Shown here: piece after piece, positions 8,172 to 17,177 of the stretch
Layout: every line of letters starts with the position of its first letter
Position numbering within the stretch: position 1 is the first letter of the stretch
Notes under the pieces: model-generated
Databases searched by the model: none
What the model was told of the DNA's origin: nothing
The model's input: the letters and a program-made list of their open reading frames with translations, nothing else
Assembly (NCBI GenBank): GCA_913054415.1
Contig: CAJXII010000002.1
Span: 1 to 32,153 of the forward strand
DNA from: an uncultured Arcobacter sp.
GTDB taxonomy: Bacteria > Campylobacterota > Campylobacteria > Campylobacterales > Arcobacteraceae
Length of the DNA stretch: 32,153 bases
Direction of reading: 5' to 3'
Program-made: the position numbers and the translations under genes

Positions 8172-8411
8172 TTACTCCACTAAGTTTTTAAGTTGCTCAA
8201 AATAGTTGCTTTTATTTCGACATTGTCTAAATAAAGCTTTCTCGCACTTTTTTTTATTTTCAATACAATCATTGCATAGATAAAAACTTCGTCCATTTCC
8301 ACTAAATAAACTTAAACTTTTATCTATACATTGATATCTATTGAGTAGTTTTTTCTCTTTTTTCTCTCTACAAGATATACAAGTTCTTATAGGTATTTTT
8401 AAATTAGACAA
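8172..8411 (-). CDS. YlxR/DUF448 family RNA-binding protein
   Basis: This 79-residue basic protein has the YlxR/DUF448 pattern: IPIRTCISCREKKEKKLLNR at 6-25, then GNGRSFYLCNDC at 39-50 and a lysine-rich C-terminal helix. Family members are small nucleic-acid-binding proteins almost always encoded next to infB; the Firmicutes protein RnpM binds RNase P RNA. The role here is not known. The start is TTG at 8411 with an AGG nine bases upstream; there is no internal ATG, and the family N-terminus aligns from this point. It lies between thrB (20-base gap) and infB (2-base gap). Confidence 0.85.
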   Translation of the reverse strand: MSNLKIPIRTCISCREKKEKKLLNRYQCIDKSLSLFSGNGRSFYLCNDCIENKKKCEKALFRQCRNKSNYFEQLKNLVE

Positions 8412-8431
8412 CGATTTTACCTAAATTTAAC

Positions 8432-9313
8432 TTAATAATCAACTATTATGCCTTGATTATCAAAATCATAGCTATATATTTTAAAATGTGGGAAGTTATC
8501 TTTTAGTTTTGAGATAAGTTTTGCAGCATCTTTTTTATATGATAGATTAAAAAATGTTGATCCACTACCTGAAAGTGTGCTCATCAATGCCCCATTTTTA
8601 TAAGCTACTTTTTGCACAGAAAAAAGTTCAGGCATTTGCTTCATTCTAAAATATTGATGCATTCTATCTTTTGTAGCTTCCCTTAATATCTCCCAATTTT
8701 CACTCATAAATGCAGCAGTAGTCAATGCACTATGTGATACATTAAAAATAGTATCGTTTTTGCTATATTTAAAAGGTAAAGTTTTTCTTGCCATAGTTGT
8801 AGATATAGGTCTATTTGGTATTACTACTACGGCACATATATCATTGGGTAAAGATTTTTTAATATAATGCACTTCATTATCTTCTACAATAGCAGCAGTA
8901 AATCCACCAACAACAGCAGGGGTAATATTATCAGGATGTGATTCAAATTGTAAAGCAAGATTTAGTAGTTTTTGTTTTGATAATTTTATACCCTCTACAG
9001 CATAAGCAGATGCAATAGCACTAATAATTACAGCACTACTACTACCTAAACCTCTTGAAAGTGGCACTTCATTGTAAAATTCAAATCTAAATTGTCTAGG
9101 TTTTGTGCTAAGGTTTTTATAAAAATCATCAAAAATATTGATAAACATATTGTTATCTTTGAGTTTTGGATTTTTTGCACCTTCCCCTTTAAGTGATACA
9201 CTATGAAATTTTGCTGGTGTGATTTTTACTGTATTTCTAAGATTAATAGCTAATCCTAATGTATCAAAACCAGGTCCTAAATTTGCACTTGTTGCTGGAA
9301 CTGTTATTGTCAT
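8432..9313 (-). CDS. thrB: Homoserine kinase ThrB
   Basis: ThrB phosphorylates homoserine with ATP in threonine biosynthesis. This is a GHMP-family kinase of 293 residues. The N-terminal motif PATSANLGPGFDTLGLA is at 6-22. The ATP-binding loop VPLSRGLGSSSA is at 83-94, and the third GHMP motif TLSGSGSTFF lies near the C-terminus. AGGAG precedes the ATG. A 55-base gap to tsaB carries the TTAGATAAAAT promoter-like motif, so a new transcript may begin here. The neighbours ylxR and infB are functionally unrelated, but the arrangement is conserved in Campylobacter. Confidence 0.96.
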   Translation of the reverse strand: MTITVPATSANLGPGFDTLGLAINLRNTVKITPAKFHSVSLKGEGAKNPKLKDNNMFINIFDDFYKNLSTKPRQFRFEFYNEVPLSRGLGSSSAVIISAIASAYAVEGIKLSKQKLLNLALQFESHPDNITPAVVGGFTAAIVEDNEVHYIKKSLPNDICAVVVIPNRPISTTMARKTLPFKYSKNDTIFNVSHSALTTAAFMSENWEILREATKDRMHQYFRMKQMPELFSVQKVAYKNGALMSTLSGSGSTFFNLSYKKDAAKLISKLKDNFPHFKIYSYDFDNQGIIVDY

Positions 9314-9339
9314 CTATGCTCCTAATATATTTATGGGGT

Positions 9340-9347
9340 ATTTTATC
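9340..9347 (-). promoter_or_regulatory. Putative -10 region of thrB-ylxR-infB-rbfA-rimP
   Basis: The minus strand reads TTTTTTAGATAAAATACC, with GATAAAAT at 9347-9340. A transcript starting about seven bases downstream would have a leader of about 20 bases containing AGGAG. The same TTAGATAAAAT core stands before carB, rplY and proS. Confidence 0.5.
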
Positions 9348-9368
9348 TAAAAAAGTTTTTAAGATTGT

Positions 9369-9836
9369 TTAATGAACAGCAGGTAGATGGTATTGTGGTA
9401 AAGTATCATCTAAACATTTTAGATTAAGTATATGATTAGGTAGTGTAAAATCTTCTAGTTTATCATCTTGATTTAAAAGTTTAGTGGTAATATTGCCATC
9501 TTTTGATTTAAAAAAATATTTTTTTCCCAAAGCTTTAATAGCAGTGTTGTTATTAAAGTTAAATCCATCCATAGCTTTAAGTGGTATATTTAGTGTAATA
9601 CTAAGTGTTTTTAGAAATATATAAGCAACTTTGATAGCCATAAAACTACCAGGACTACTTACATAATATAGTGCTTGTATATTGTATTGATCTAAAATAT
9701 CTTGAAAAATACTAGGCAATATATCACTTGTTTTGCCTTCATTTGAGATTGTTTGAATCAGATTTTTATCTTCATAGATACCTATTAGTATAGGATTTGA
9801 AATAGATATAACCAAAACTTCAATATTATTTTTCAT
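9369..9836 (-). CDS. tsaB: TsaB-like tRNA threonylcarbamoyladenosine biosynthesis protein
   Basis: TsaB is the ASKHA-fold scaffold partner of TsaD in making t6A37 in tRNA. The protein is short (155 residues, against about 220 in E. coli) and diverged. The family GPGSFTGLR block reads SPGSFMAIK at 61-69, and the N-terminal LVISISNPILIGIYED strand pair fits the TsaB start. The C-terminal subdomain is mostly missing, as in other Campylobacterota members by my recollection. It lies between lpxC (18-base gap) and thrB, the position held by the tsaB-like gene in Campylobacter. A weak AGG lies nine bases before the ATG. A TsaC-like gene, an earlier enzyme of the same pathway, is at 23635-24078. Confidence 0.8.
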   Translation of the reverse strand: MKNNIEVLVISISNPILIGIYEDKNLIQTISNEGKTSDILPSIFQDILDQYNIQALYYVSSPGSFMAIKVAYIFLKTLSITLNIPLKAMDGFNFNNNTAIKALGKKYFFKSKDGNITTKLLNQDDKLEDFTLPNHILNLKCLDDTLPQYHLPAVH

Positions 9837-9854
9837 CTAAAGATACCTAAAATA

Positions 9855-10751
9855 TTAAGTGGTTGCATAAGCAACTTGCATAACTTTTGTTTCCTCTTTT
9901 GCAAGTTCTAAATCTATAATCTCATAGTTTGCTGGATCTTCTAAAAGTTTTTTTGTAAGAAGGTGATTAAGATGGTGACTTCCAGCATGTGCTTGATACT
10001 CTCCTATCATTGTATATCCCAAAAGTGCCATATCCCCAATAGCATCTAAAATTTTATGTCGAACAAATTCATTATCATATCTTAATCCATCTGGATTGAT
10101 AACTTTTTGTTCATCTAAAACTATAGCATTTTCTAAGCTCCCACCTTGTGCTAATCCTATACTTTGTAGATATTGAACTTCATGTAAAAATCCAAATGTT
10201 CTAGCACGAGAAATATTCTCTTTATATTCATCTATTGAATAATCAAATTTATATTTTTGTTCCCCAATAGCAGGATGATCAAATAGTATAGAAAAATCAT
10301 AAATAATATGGTTTGAAGGTTTTAATCTAACAAATTTATCATCAACTTTGATCTCTACATCTTTTTTAATCATAATAGCTTTTTTAACTTCATCTTGTTC
10401 TTTGATACCTATCTCATCAAGTAACATACAAAAACCACTACTGCTTCCATCTAAAATAGGGATCTCATCATTATCTAAAACTATCCTAAGATTATCTATA
10501 CCATAAGAGTAGATTGCTGATAAAAGATGTTCAATAGTAGAGATTACAACACCATCTTTTCCTATTACAGTTGCCATTTTTGTATCAACTACATTTTGTG
10601 GAATAAGTGGTATAGTTACATTCATATCACTTCTATAAAATATAATTCCACTATTTGGTTCAAGTGGTTCAAGAGTCATCTTAACAGGCACACCTTTATG
10701 TAGTCCTACTCCTACAATTTCTACACTTTTGTTTATAGTTCTTTGTTTCAT
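9855..10751 (-). CDS. lpxC: UDP-3-O-acyl-N-acetylglucosamine deacetylase LpxC
   Basis: LpxC is the zinc deacetylase that catalyses the committed step of lipid A synthesis. The 298 residues carry H75 (with E74) in STIEHLLSA, H232 and D236 in RHKILDAIGD as further zinc ligands, and the catalytic histidine region AGSHHLNHLL near H259. The substrate-loop motif PILDGSSSGF is at 98-107. It begins two bases after the M23 peptidase stop, consistent with co-transcription. The outer-membrane role fits the lpxH-like and lptF/G genes elsewhere in the window. Confidence 0.97.
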   Translation of the reverse strand: MKQRTINKSVEIVGVGLHKGVPVKMTLEPLEPNSGIIFYRSDMNVTIPLIPQNVVDTKMATVIGKDGVVISTIEHLLSAIYSYGIDNLRIVLDNDEIPILDGSSSGFCMLLDEIGIKEQDEVKKAIMIKKDVEIKVDDKFVRLKPSNHIIYDFSILFDHPAIGEQKYKFDYSIDEYKENISRARTFGFLHEVQYLQSIGLAQGGSLENAIVLDEQKVINPDGLRYDNEFVRHKILDAIGDMALLGYTMIGEYQAHAGSHHLNHLLTKKLLEDPANYEIIDLELAKEETKVMQVAYATT

Positions 10752-10753
10752 AA

Positions 10754-12139
10754 TTATTTTTTATCTATCTCTTTCTTAGCATTTTGTATAGTTTTGGTGA
10801 TATTATTTTTTATCCAGTTTTTATCCATCCACTCTAAAGGATTTACCTCAATACCTTGAACTAAAATACCAAAATGTAGATGATCTCCCATAACTGCACC
10901 AGTAGTTCCTGTATTGGCAATTTTTTGATTTCTTCTAACTTCATCCCCTAGATTTACATCTTGAGTGCTTGTATGTGCATATAGTGAAGCTAATCCCATA
11001 CCATGATCTATAACAATAGTATTTCCATAGATTCCTAAATATTGTTCAAATACAACTTTACCACTATTTGATACTTTTATAGGTGCATGTTTTACACTAG
11101 CCCAATCTATACCTAAGTGCCAAGCTTTATCTATTGCTTCACCTTCATAAATATATGTTCGTCTCTCCGCAAAACCTGCTGCAGTTCTTGAACCTCTTAA
11201 TCTTTTAAATGCTCTTATGTTAAAATCACTTACAAATGATTTATCGATATTTTTAGTATATATCTCTTTTAGTGTTTGGATATTTTTTGCTCTTAAAACT
11301 CTGTTTTGCTCTATAAATCTATCTTTTAGATCAGCAGGAACTTTCATATCCATTTGTTCTAAAACATTTGTGCTAACATTTTCAATAAAATGTTTGCTTA
11401 TATTTATAGTATCATTTTTAGATCTAAGTGGTTGTATATAAAAAGGTATTTTTGTGATAGTTTTATTATTTGCTTTATCTATAGCTATTAAATTTACCCT
11501 TGTAAAATTTTCTATATTTACATCCCAAGCGATCAATGATACAAAATAGTTATCTTTATAAAAAGGGATTAGATCAAATTTGATTTTATCATTAAACATA
11601 ATATATGCTTTTTTTAGATTAGGATCTTCAACTTTTGTGATAACTATTGCACTTCCACCTCTTCTTATATATCTTGAGTTTGATATAACATTTGCTATAG
11701 GTCTTTTATTATCAATATGAACCTGCACAGTTTTTGTAGCTTTATTACCCTCTAACATATTCCATTTACTTGTATCTACAACTTCTATATATAGTTTGAC
11801 ATCTTTATTTTTGTAAAACATATCAAGTTTTGGTGGAGCAATATTTAGAGTAATATTTTTATTTGTGCCATCTAATACTTTACTAGCTAGATCGATTTTT
11901 TTATTGTTGTCATCATATATTACTTTGTAATATTTTATACCAGAATCATCACTTAAAGTGATATGAAGATCATCTTTTAGATTCCAATAGATGGTATTAT
12001 CAATCTGGATTTTGGGTTTATTTTGCTCAAACTCTGAAGAGACTGATACAAATCCAACTGCTCCAAGTAATAGCACTATGATTAGCAGCATCACAAATTT
12101 TAAAAAACCATTTTTCTTTTTTATATAAATATTACTCAT
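10754..12139 (-). CDS. M23 family zinc metallopeptidase, membrane-anchored
   Basis: This 461-residue protein is probably a periplasmic peptidoglycan endopeptidase. A single membrane segment (about 13-33) anchors it after a basic N-terminus. The central part (45-300) is beta-rich with no domain I can name. The C-terminal M23/LytM domain has H341 and D345 in HLGIDW, H389 in YAHTS, and H420-L-H422 in GDHLHFG, so the zinc and catalytic residues are complete. M23 peptidases of this type cut cross-links in cell-wall shaping of curved and helical Campylobacterota; that role is inferred. The ATG overlaps the DHH gene by eight bases and the stop is two bases from lpxC. Confidence 0.9.
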   Translation of the reverse strand: MSNIYIKKKNGFLKFVMLLIIVLLLGAVGFVSVSSEFEQNKPKIQIDNTIYWNLKDDLHITLSDDSGIKYYKVIYDDNNKKIDLASKVLDGTNKNITLNIAPPKLDMFYKNKDVKLYIEVVDTSKWNMLEGNKATKTVQVHIDNKRPIANVISNSRYIRRGGSAIVITKVEDPNLKKAYIMFNDKIKFDLIPFYKDNYFVSLIAWDVNIENFTRVNLIAIDKANNKTITKIPFYIQPLRSKNDTINISKHFIENVSTNVLEQMDMKVPADLKDRFIEQNRVLRAKNIQTLKEIYTKNIDKSFVSDFNIRAFKRLRGSRTAAGFAERRTYIYEGEAIDKAWHLGIDWASVKHAPIKVSNSGKVVFEQYLGIYGNTIVIDHGMGLASLYAHTSTQDVNLGDEVRRNQKIANTGTTGAVMGDHLHFGILVQGIEVNPLEWMDKNWIKNNITKTIQNAKKEIDKK

Positions 12140-13100
12140 TATATCCCTTATTATCTTTTATATGTTTTAGTATCATTTTTTTTGCTTTTTTTATTTTTGT
12201 TGTGTCGCAATCACAACCTGCTTTTAATAGATGCCCACCACCATTAAAATATTTGGCAATAGTTAAAACATCACAGTTGTTTTTTGATCTTAAAGATACC
12301 CTTGTTTTACCATTTGATACTCTAAGATAAACTACAATATCTACTATTGATATATTTAGCACCATATTTGCTACATCATCACACTCTTTATATGTTGCTC
12401 CTGTTTGTTTAAGCCACTTATCTTTTAAATATATTGTGGCAACCTTGCCTTCAAAGTGTAACTCTAAAGAGTTTAAAACTTTAGGTAACAATCTATATTT
12501 TGCCAAACTATCTCTTTTAAGTAGATCATTTGCAATTTGACTAGGATCTATACCTAATGAAACTAGATGGTGAATCTTATCAAAAGTGCTAAGATTAGTT
12601 CTTGGTGCTGTAAATTTCAAGCTATCATCATAAATACCTACATAAAGTGCTTTTGCTACTTGTTTAGATATTGTAAGATTGTTGTATTTAAAAAAATCAT
12701 AAACCACCTCTGCACTACTTGCAAAATCTGGTTCAACTATGTTGATTATACCAAAATTTGTATTAGATTTATGATGGTCTATATTTATAATAGGGATTTT
12801 ATTATTCAACTCTACACCAACTCTTTGGATATTTGCACAATCTACAAATATAACTAAGTCATAAAATTTAGGAAGTGTATTGGTGATTTTGTCAAATCTA
12901 TCTATAAAATCTAGTGATCTTGGAAGTTGATCTGTTTTATTAAATACTTTATGTTTGATTTTTTTTTCAAACATATAATTTGACAATGCCAACGCTGAAG
13001 TTAAAGTATCAGCATCTGGATTGATATGTGTTACAATCAATACATAATGAGCATTGTTAATAAGTTCAAGTGCTTTTTTAAACTCTTTTTTAATCTTCAA
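12132..13100 (-). CDS. DHH/DHHA1 phosphoesterase, NrnA-like
   Basis: The family includes NrnA oligoribonuclease/pAp phosphatase and RecJ-like enzymes. Motif I THINPDAD has H25, D29 and D31. Motif II VDCAN has D87, and motif III IDHH has D108-H109-H110. The DHHA1 substrate-binding motif GGGH is at 287-290, followed by LLKAGC. At 322 residues it matches the NrnA group, which degrades very short RNAs or pAp; the exact substrate is inferred. The start is TTG at 13100, four bases upstream of the ubiD stop side, with GGGGAA about ten bases upstream; the next methionine would remove motif I. It overlaps the M23 gene by eight bases. Confidence 0.88.
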   Translation of the reverse strand: MKIKKEFKKALELINNAHYVLIVTHINPDADTLTSALALSNYMFEKKIKHKVFNKTDQLPRSLDFIDRFDKITNTLPKFYDLVIFVDCANIQRVGVELNNKIPIINIDHHKSNTNFGIINIVEPDFASSAEVVYDFFKYNNLTISKQVAKALYVGIYDDSLKFTAPRTNLSTFDKIHHLVSLGIDPSQIANDLLKRDSLAKYRLLPKVLNSLELHFEGKVATIYLKDKWLKQTGATYKECDDVANMVLNISIVDIVVYLRVSNGKTRVSLRSKNNCDVLTIAKYFNGGGHLLKAGCDCDTTKIKKAKKMILKHIKDNKGYNE

Positions 13101-13101
13101 A

Positions 13102-14922
13102 TTATAATATTCCCCATTTTTTTATAAACTGTTCATCAATATCTAAGATTTTTCTTTCTCTTAGATCATCAATCACACTTTTGGTGCATACCACATCATC
13201 TGGCCATCTTCGCAAGAAATTGTCTAGTTTGTTTTTATTTGTAGCATCTACACATATTGTTTGATTATCTATAAATATATCTCTTTGTGCATCTATATTA
13301 TTTACAACTCTCCACACTAGCATATAAGGATTTTCTAAATCATTATTTTTTTCATCTACTATTACTAAGATTTTAATATGTGAGAAAAGTGGTTTTAACT
13401 CTTGAACTAAATATTTTTGACTTCTATTTTTTTCTACACTTATTACACAAATTGGATTTTTTGTATCTGTGTGGTATTGTTTTAGATCTTTTATATCTTT
13501 GCAAATTTCTCTAGTTTTGACTAAAAGTTCCCCATCATTTAAAAGTATGATACCTGATTCTTCTATCTCATCACCTGTACAGTCAATACCCAATTTTCCA
13601 CCAAGAGCAAATCTGCAACTACTATGATCTAGTGCATCAACTACACCTTTTGTAATAAGTAATTCATCTGTTTTTAATCTATTTAGTATCCATTTAGTAA
13701 TAGCTTCATCATCATCTAAACTAGGAGCATTAGAATCTACAAAAATAGCATGTTTTACAAAACTCATCTGACCTACACCCCAAAAAGCATGCATCATTTG
13801 TTGAGCATGACCTGGAAAACAAACATCTATTTTTGCTAAGATAAGATTGTGAAATACACCATTTTCAGGCATATAATAATCTATAAGACTAGGTGCAGTA
13901 GTTTTAAGAAGTGGTAAAAAAATTCTCTCAGTTGCATACCCCATATATTTATCTTCAAGTAGTGGTTTTCCTACAACTGTTGCTGCAAAGATTGGATCTT
14001 TTTTGCTAGTGATACATGTAACATCTAGCACAGGATACTCCTCTTCTAAAGTATAGTATCCTGTATGATCTCCAAATGGACCTTCTATTTTAAGTTTATT
14101 AGGATCTACAAATCCCTCTATTACAAAATCAACATCATGTGGCACATAAATATCATTTGTAATAGATTTGACCAACTTAGCATTCTCTTTTTTGACAAAT
14201 CCATAAAGTAAAAGTTCAAATACCCCAATAGGAAGTGGTGCTTGACCACACCATATATACATAGGATCTCCACCAATTCCAATAGATACAGGCATTTTTT
14301 TTCCTGCTTTTTTATATTCATGGAAGAAGTGGTTGCTATCTTTGTGTATTTGCCAATGCATACCTAGTTGCCCATCATCATAAACTTGAAGTCTATACAT
14401 ACCAACATTTTGCATCTTGCCATCTAAACTTTGAGTATAAACTTGTCCCATAGTAATAAATGGACCACCATCTTGCTCCCAAGTGGTTAAAATAGGCAGA
14501 TCTGATAATTTAACATCATCACCTTTTTTTATAACCTCTTGACAAACTCCACGACTGTTTAATCTTTTTGGTGGCACATTTTTTAAATCAAATAGTTTTG
14601 AAAACATAGAGATTTTATCTGCAAAACTTTTGGGTGGTTTCATTTTAAGCAAACCCTCTATTTGTGAAGCTATTTTATTTGCATCTCCTATAAAAAGCTC
14701 TACTGCTTTTGGACTACAAAAAACATTCATTAAAACAGGTGTTTTAAAAGTTTTATCATTTTTTTTATCTATAACATTTGTAAATAAAATCGCTTTACTA
14801 TCATCTTTTTTGATCTCAATATAAGCAATATGAGGGATCTCAAGGTAGATATCTAGTGGTTCATCTATTATTTTTAGAAGATTGTTTTGTTTTAATATCT
14901 CTATAGCTTCATTTTGTGTCAT
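13102..14922 (-). CDS. UbiD family decarboxylase, probably menaquinone pathway
   Basis: UbiD enzymes are prenylated-FMN-dependent decarboxylases. The 606-residue length fits the longer epsilonproteobacterial members. Family blocks are visible: GPFITMGQVYTQ, the EGPFGDHTGYY motif with catalytic acidic residues near 290, and the C-terminal KWGIL end. Campylobacterota make menaquinone by the futalosine route, which uses a UbiD-like enzyme (MqnL) rather than ubiquinone synthesis, so a menaquinone role is more likely than 4-hydroxy-3-polyprenylbenzoate decarboxylation; this is inference. AAAGG lies eight bases before the ATG, and the gap to hemC is two bases. The flavin prenyltransferase partner UbiX is not in the window. 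Confidence 0.88.
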   Translation of the reverse strand: MTQNEAIEILKQNNLLKIIDEPLDIYLEIPHIAYIEIKKDDSKAILFTNVIDKKNDKTFKTPVLMNVFCSPKAVELFIGDANKIASQIEGLLKMKPPKSFADKISMFSKLFDLKNVPPKRLNSRGVCQEVIKKGDDVKLSDLPILTTWEQDGGPFITMGQVYTQSLDGKMQNVGMYRLQVYDDGQLGMHWQIHKDSNHFFHEYKKAGKKMPVSIGIGGDPMYIWCGQAPLPIGVFELLLYGFVKKENAKLVKSITNDIYVPHDVDFVIEGFVDPNKLKIEGPFGDHTGYYTLEEEYPVLDVTCITSKKDPIFAATVVGKPLLEDKYMGYATERIFLPLLKTTAPSLIDYYMPENGVFHNLILAKIDVCFPGHAQQMMHAFWGVGQMSFVKHAIFVDSNAPSLDDDEAITKWILNRLKTDELLITKGVVDALDHSSCRFALGGKLGIDCTGDEIEESGIILLNDGELLVKTREICKDIKDLKQYHTDTKNPICVISVEKNRSQKYLVQELKPLFSHIKILVIVDEKNNDLENPYMLVWRVVNNIDAQRDIFIDNQTICVDATNKNKLDNFLRRWPDDVVCTKSVIDDLRERKILDIDEQFIKKWGIL

Positions 14923-14924
14923 TG

Positions 14925-15890
14925 TTATAACCTTTGTGGCATCTCATCCTTAAATGCCACTTTTTCTGCATCTTTTAAAATCTCCAAAGCTCCATCATCT
15001 ATAAAATCTCTTGCTAGTTGAACCCCTATATGCTCACAATAATTCACAAGAGCAGTAGTAGTTTTATGCATAATATTAGTTCCATCAGCAAATCCTATCA
15101 TAGCTTCTAAATTGATAATATTATCATCTTTGTCTATTGTAGCATTACAAGCAACAGGAGCTGAACAACCAGCACCAATAGTAGCTACAAAATCTCTTTC
15201 TAGCTGAGTGCAAAGATATGTATCTTCATCGTTTAGGCTAAGTGCAATCTCTCGCACTTTTTCGTTATTTGAAACTATCTCAATTCCAAGAGCTGCTTGA
15301 CCCATAGGTGGTATCATATTTTTTAATTTCAGTTTTTTTACAAACGGTATATCTTTTAGTAAATCTAATCTATGAAGTCCAATATAAGCCAAAATAATAG
15401 CATCATATTGACCCTCTTTTAGTTTTCTTAGTCGTGTATTTACATTTCCTCTTAAATCTTTTACGATTAAATCTGGTCTTTTACGAAGTAGTTGCATTCT
15501 TCTTCTTAGACTTGTAGTTCCTACTACTGCACCATGCGGAAGTTTTTTTAAACTTTTATATTTATGTGATAAAAATACATCACTTTGATCTTGCCGTTGT
15601 GTAATAGCAACAAGTTCTAGTCCATCAGGAATATATGTAGGCACATCTTTTAAACTATGCACAGCCATATGAGCATTTCCTGCTAACATCTCATCTTCAA
15701 GCTCTTTTGTAAAATGCCCTTTACCACCAATAAGTGCCAAAGGTTTATCTAAAACTTTATCTCCGTTACTTACTATTTTATTTAGTTCCACTTTTATATC
15801 TGGGAAGCTTTTTTCGATTCTATGCTTTATATGATATGCTTGCCAAAGTGCTAAATCACTTGCTCTTGTAGCTATTATTAGTTTTTCCAT
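14925..15890 (-). CDS. hemC: Porphobilinogen deaminase (hydroxymethylbilane synthase) HemC
   Basis: HemC joins four porphobilinogen units into hydroxymethylbilane in haem synthesis. The 321 residues include the catalytic D82 in HSLKDVPT, the arginine-rich substrate sites TTSLRRRMQL (125-134) and RGNVNTRL (147-154), and C242 in GAGCSAPV, which binds the dipyrromethane cofactor. AGGA precedes the ATG. It lies between the Dsb-like gene (eight-base gap) and ubiD (two-base gap). Grouping of hemC with ubiD and proS is conserved in Campylobacter. Confidence 0.97.
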   Translation of the reverse strand: MEKLIIATRASDLALWQAYHIKHRIEKSFPDIKVELNKIVSNGDKVLDKPLALIGGKGHFTKELEDEMLAGNAHMAVHSLKDVPTYIPDGLELVAITQRQDQSDVFLSHKYKSLKKLPHGAVVGTTSLRRRMQLLRKRPDLIVKDLRGNVNTRLRKLKEGQYDAIILAYIGLHRLDLLKDIPFVKKLKLKNMIPPMGQAALGIEIVSNNEKVREIALSLNDEDTYLCTQLERDFVATIGAGCSAPVACNATIDKDDNIINLEAMIGFADGTNIMHKTTTALVNYCEHIGVQLARDFIDDGALEILKDAEKVAFKDEMPQRL

Positions 15891-15898
15891 AGTTGTTC

Positions 15899-16738
15899 CT
15901 ATTTTAGATATTTTTTAAATTTTTCTCTTGTTTTATCATATTTTCCATCAAAAAAGATTGTAGGTGTTCCTCTTACCATAGCATCTTCACCCATTTTGAT
16001 CTCTTTTTGCAACTCTTTAAAGACTTTTTTAGACATAGTCTCTTTTACTGATATATTTAATCCAAATACTTTATTTAAAACAGGCACTATTTTTTTAGGG
16101 TCTCTTTGTGATATTGAAAAATATTTTTCTAAATTAGCACTATATAGTTTATAGATTAGATCTTTAACATTTTTGGTTTTTGCTATTGTTAAATATCTAG
16201 TAATTACATCAGATGCTGGATGTAAGCCCAAAAGTGGAAAATCATAATAATACATAGCAATATTTTTAGATTTTGATACAGCTTTGTATGCTTTTGGTAG
16301 ATTTTCTATACAAAATGGGCATAAAGGATCACTAAAAACTACAAGTTTATGTTTTGCATTTATATTTCCAGTTATAAAATTTTCTTTTTTATAATATTTA
16401 CTTGAAAGGGTTGGCATCATTATACTTTTGAAATCAAATCCATTTTGTAAATTTTTAAGATCTTGAGTGATAACTTTACCATCCGTAAATACCACATCTT
16501 TTATATTTACTGTTTTATGTTGTGGCATTACTGTTAGTTGTATATCCAAAGCATAACCTGTCCATCCATTTTTTAGATCTTTTTTAAAATAAATACTTAA
16601 GTTTTTAAGCATAATATTTGGATTTGTATTTATCCTATGTCTTTCATAATTTAATACATTTTTATCTATAGTATTTGCAAATATACCACTACTTAATATG
16701 ACTGTTATGGTCAATAATTTCAACATCAATGATCTCAT
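15899..16738 (-). CDS. Periplasmic DsbC/DsbG-like thiol:disulfide oxidoreductase
   Basis: The chosen start is the ATG at 16738, six bases after GGAG (16748-16745), giving 279 residues; the open frame extends upstream to 16819 but without a ribosome binding site. A signal peptide follows (MRSLMLKLLTITVILSSGIFA). An N-terminal region of about 100 residues precedes a thioredoxin fold with active site C140-P-F-C143 and a cis-proline loop RGTPT (P259). The two-part layout resembles DsbC, DsbG and related epsilonproteobacterial proteins; whether it acts as an isomerase or an oxidase is not decided by sequence. The first 50 bases lie inside the end of fxsA. It splits the fxsA-hemC pair, which are adjacent in Campylobacter jejuni by my recollection. 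Confidence 0.82.
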   Translation of the reverse strand: MRSLMLKLLTITVILSSGIFANTIDKNVLNYERHRINTNPNIMLKNLSIYFKKDLKNGWTGYALDIQLTVMPQHKTVNIKDVVFTDGKVITQDLKNLQNGFDFKSIMMPTLSSKYYKKENFITGNINAKHKLVVFSDPLCPFCIENLPKAYKAVSKSKNIAMYYYDFPLLGLHPASDVITRYLTIAKTKNVKDLIYKLYSANLEKYFSISQRDPKKIVPVLNKVFGLNISVKETMSKKVFKELQKEIKMGEDAMVRGTPTIFFDGKYDKTREKFKKYLK

Positions 16739-17177
16739 CTTCATCTCCTTTTTTTGAATGATTTGTTTGCTCTGTATGAGCTGTATATGTAAAAGTTGTT
16801 CTATTGTTATAATTTTCATAGTTTGTATTATTCATATTTGTAGGAGCAAATTTAATAAACTTGCTAATGATAATAATAAAACTACTAAATTGTAACAATA
16901 CACCTAAAATATCAGTAAAAAAACCAGGAACTATTAAAAGTATAGCTCCTATCATTTTACCAATATTTGCTTGTAAAAATTCCTCTTGTGTTAATTTACC
17001 CTCTCTTACTTTTGATAGATTCTCCATCATAGAAACTCTGAAATTTTGTAAGATTGTTACACCAATTACAGCTGATAAAATTAACTCTATAAAAGTAAGA
17101 AATCCACCTATAGACCCAGCAATAGCAGATGATACCATCACCTCTATAAATAAATATAGTATAAAATAGATTAACAA
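16689..17177 (-). CDS. fxsA: FxsA family inner-membrane protein
   Basis: FxsA is a small cytoplasmic-membrane protein; in E. coli its overproduction relieves phage T7 exclusion by the F plasmid, and its normal role is unclear. The 162 residues have hydrophobic segments at about 1-22, 25-45, 73-88 and 90-105. The family core AILLIVPGFFTDILGVLL matches the LL-x-PGFxTDxxG signature. The C-terminal 55 residues are hydrophilic and Asn/Thr-rich. The start is TTG at 17177, overlapping the proS stop by seven bases with AGGA seven to eight bases upstream. The 3' end carries the ribosome binding site and start of the Dsb-like gene. Confidence 0.85.
   Translation of the reverse strand: MLIYFILYLFIEVMVSSAIAGSIGGFLTFIELILSAVIGVTILQNFRVSMMENLSKVREGKLTQEEFLQANIGKMIGAILLIVPGFFTDILGVLLQFSSFIIIISKFIKFAPTNMNNTNYENYNNRTTFTYTAHTEQTNHSKKGDEDEIIDVEIIDHNSHIK

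Noticed and set aside
16739..16819. Upstream extension of the Dsb-like protein to 16819
   Set aside because: It lacks a ribosome binding site, lies fully inside fxsA, and would put 27 polar residues before the signal peptide. GGAG six bases before the ATG at 16738 decides the start.
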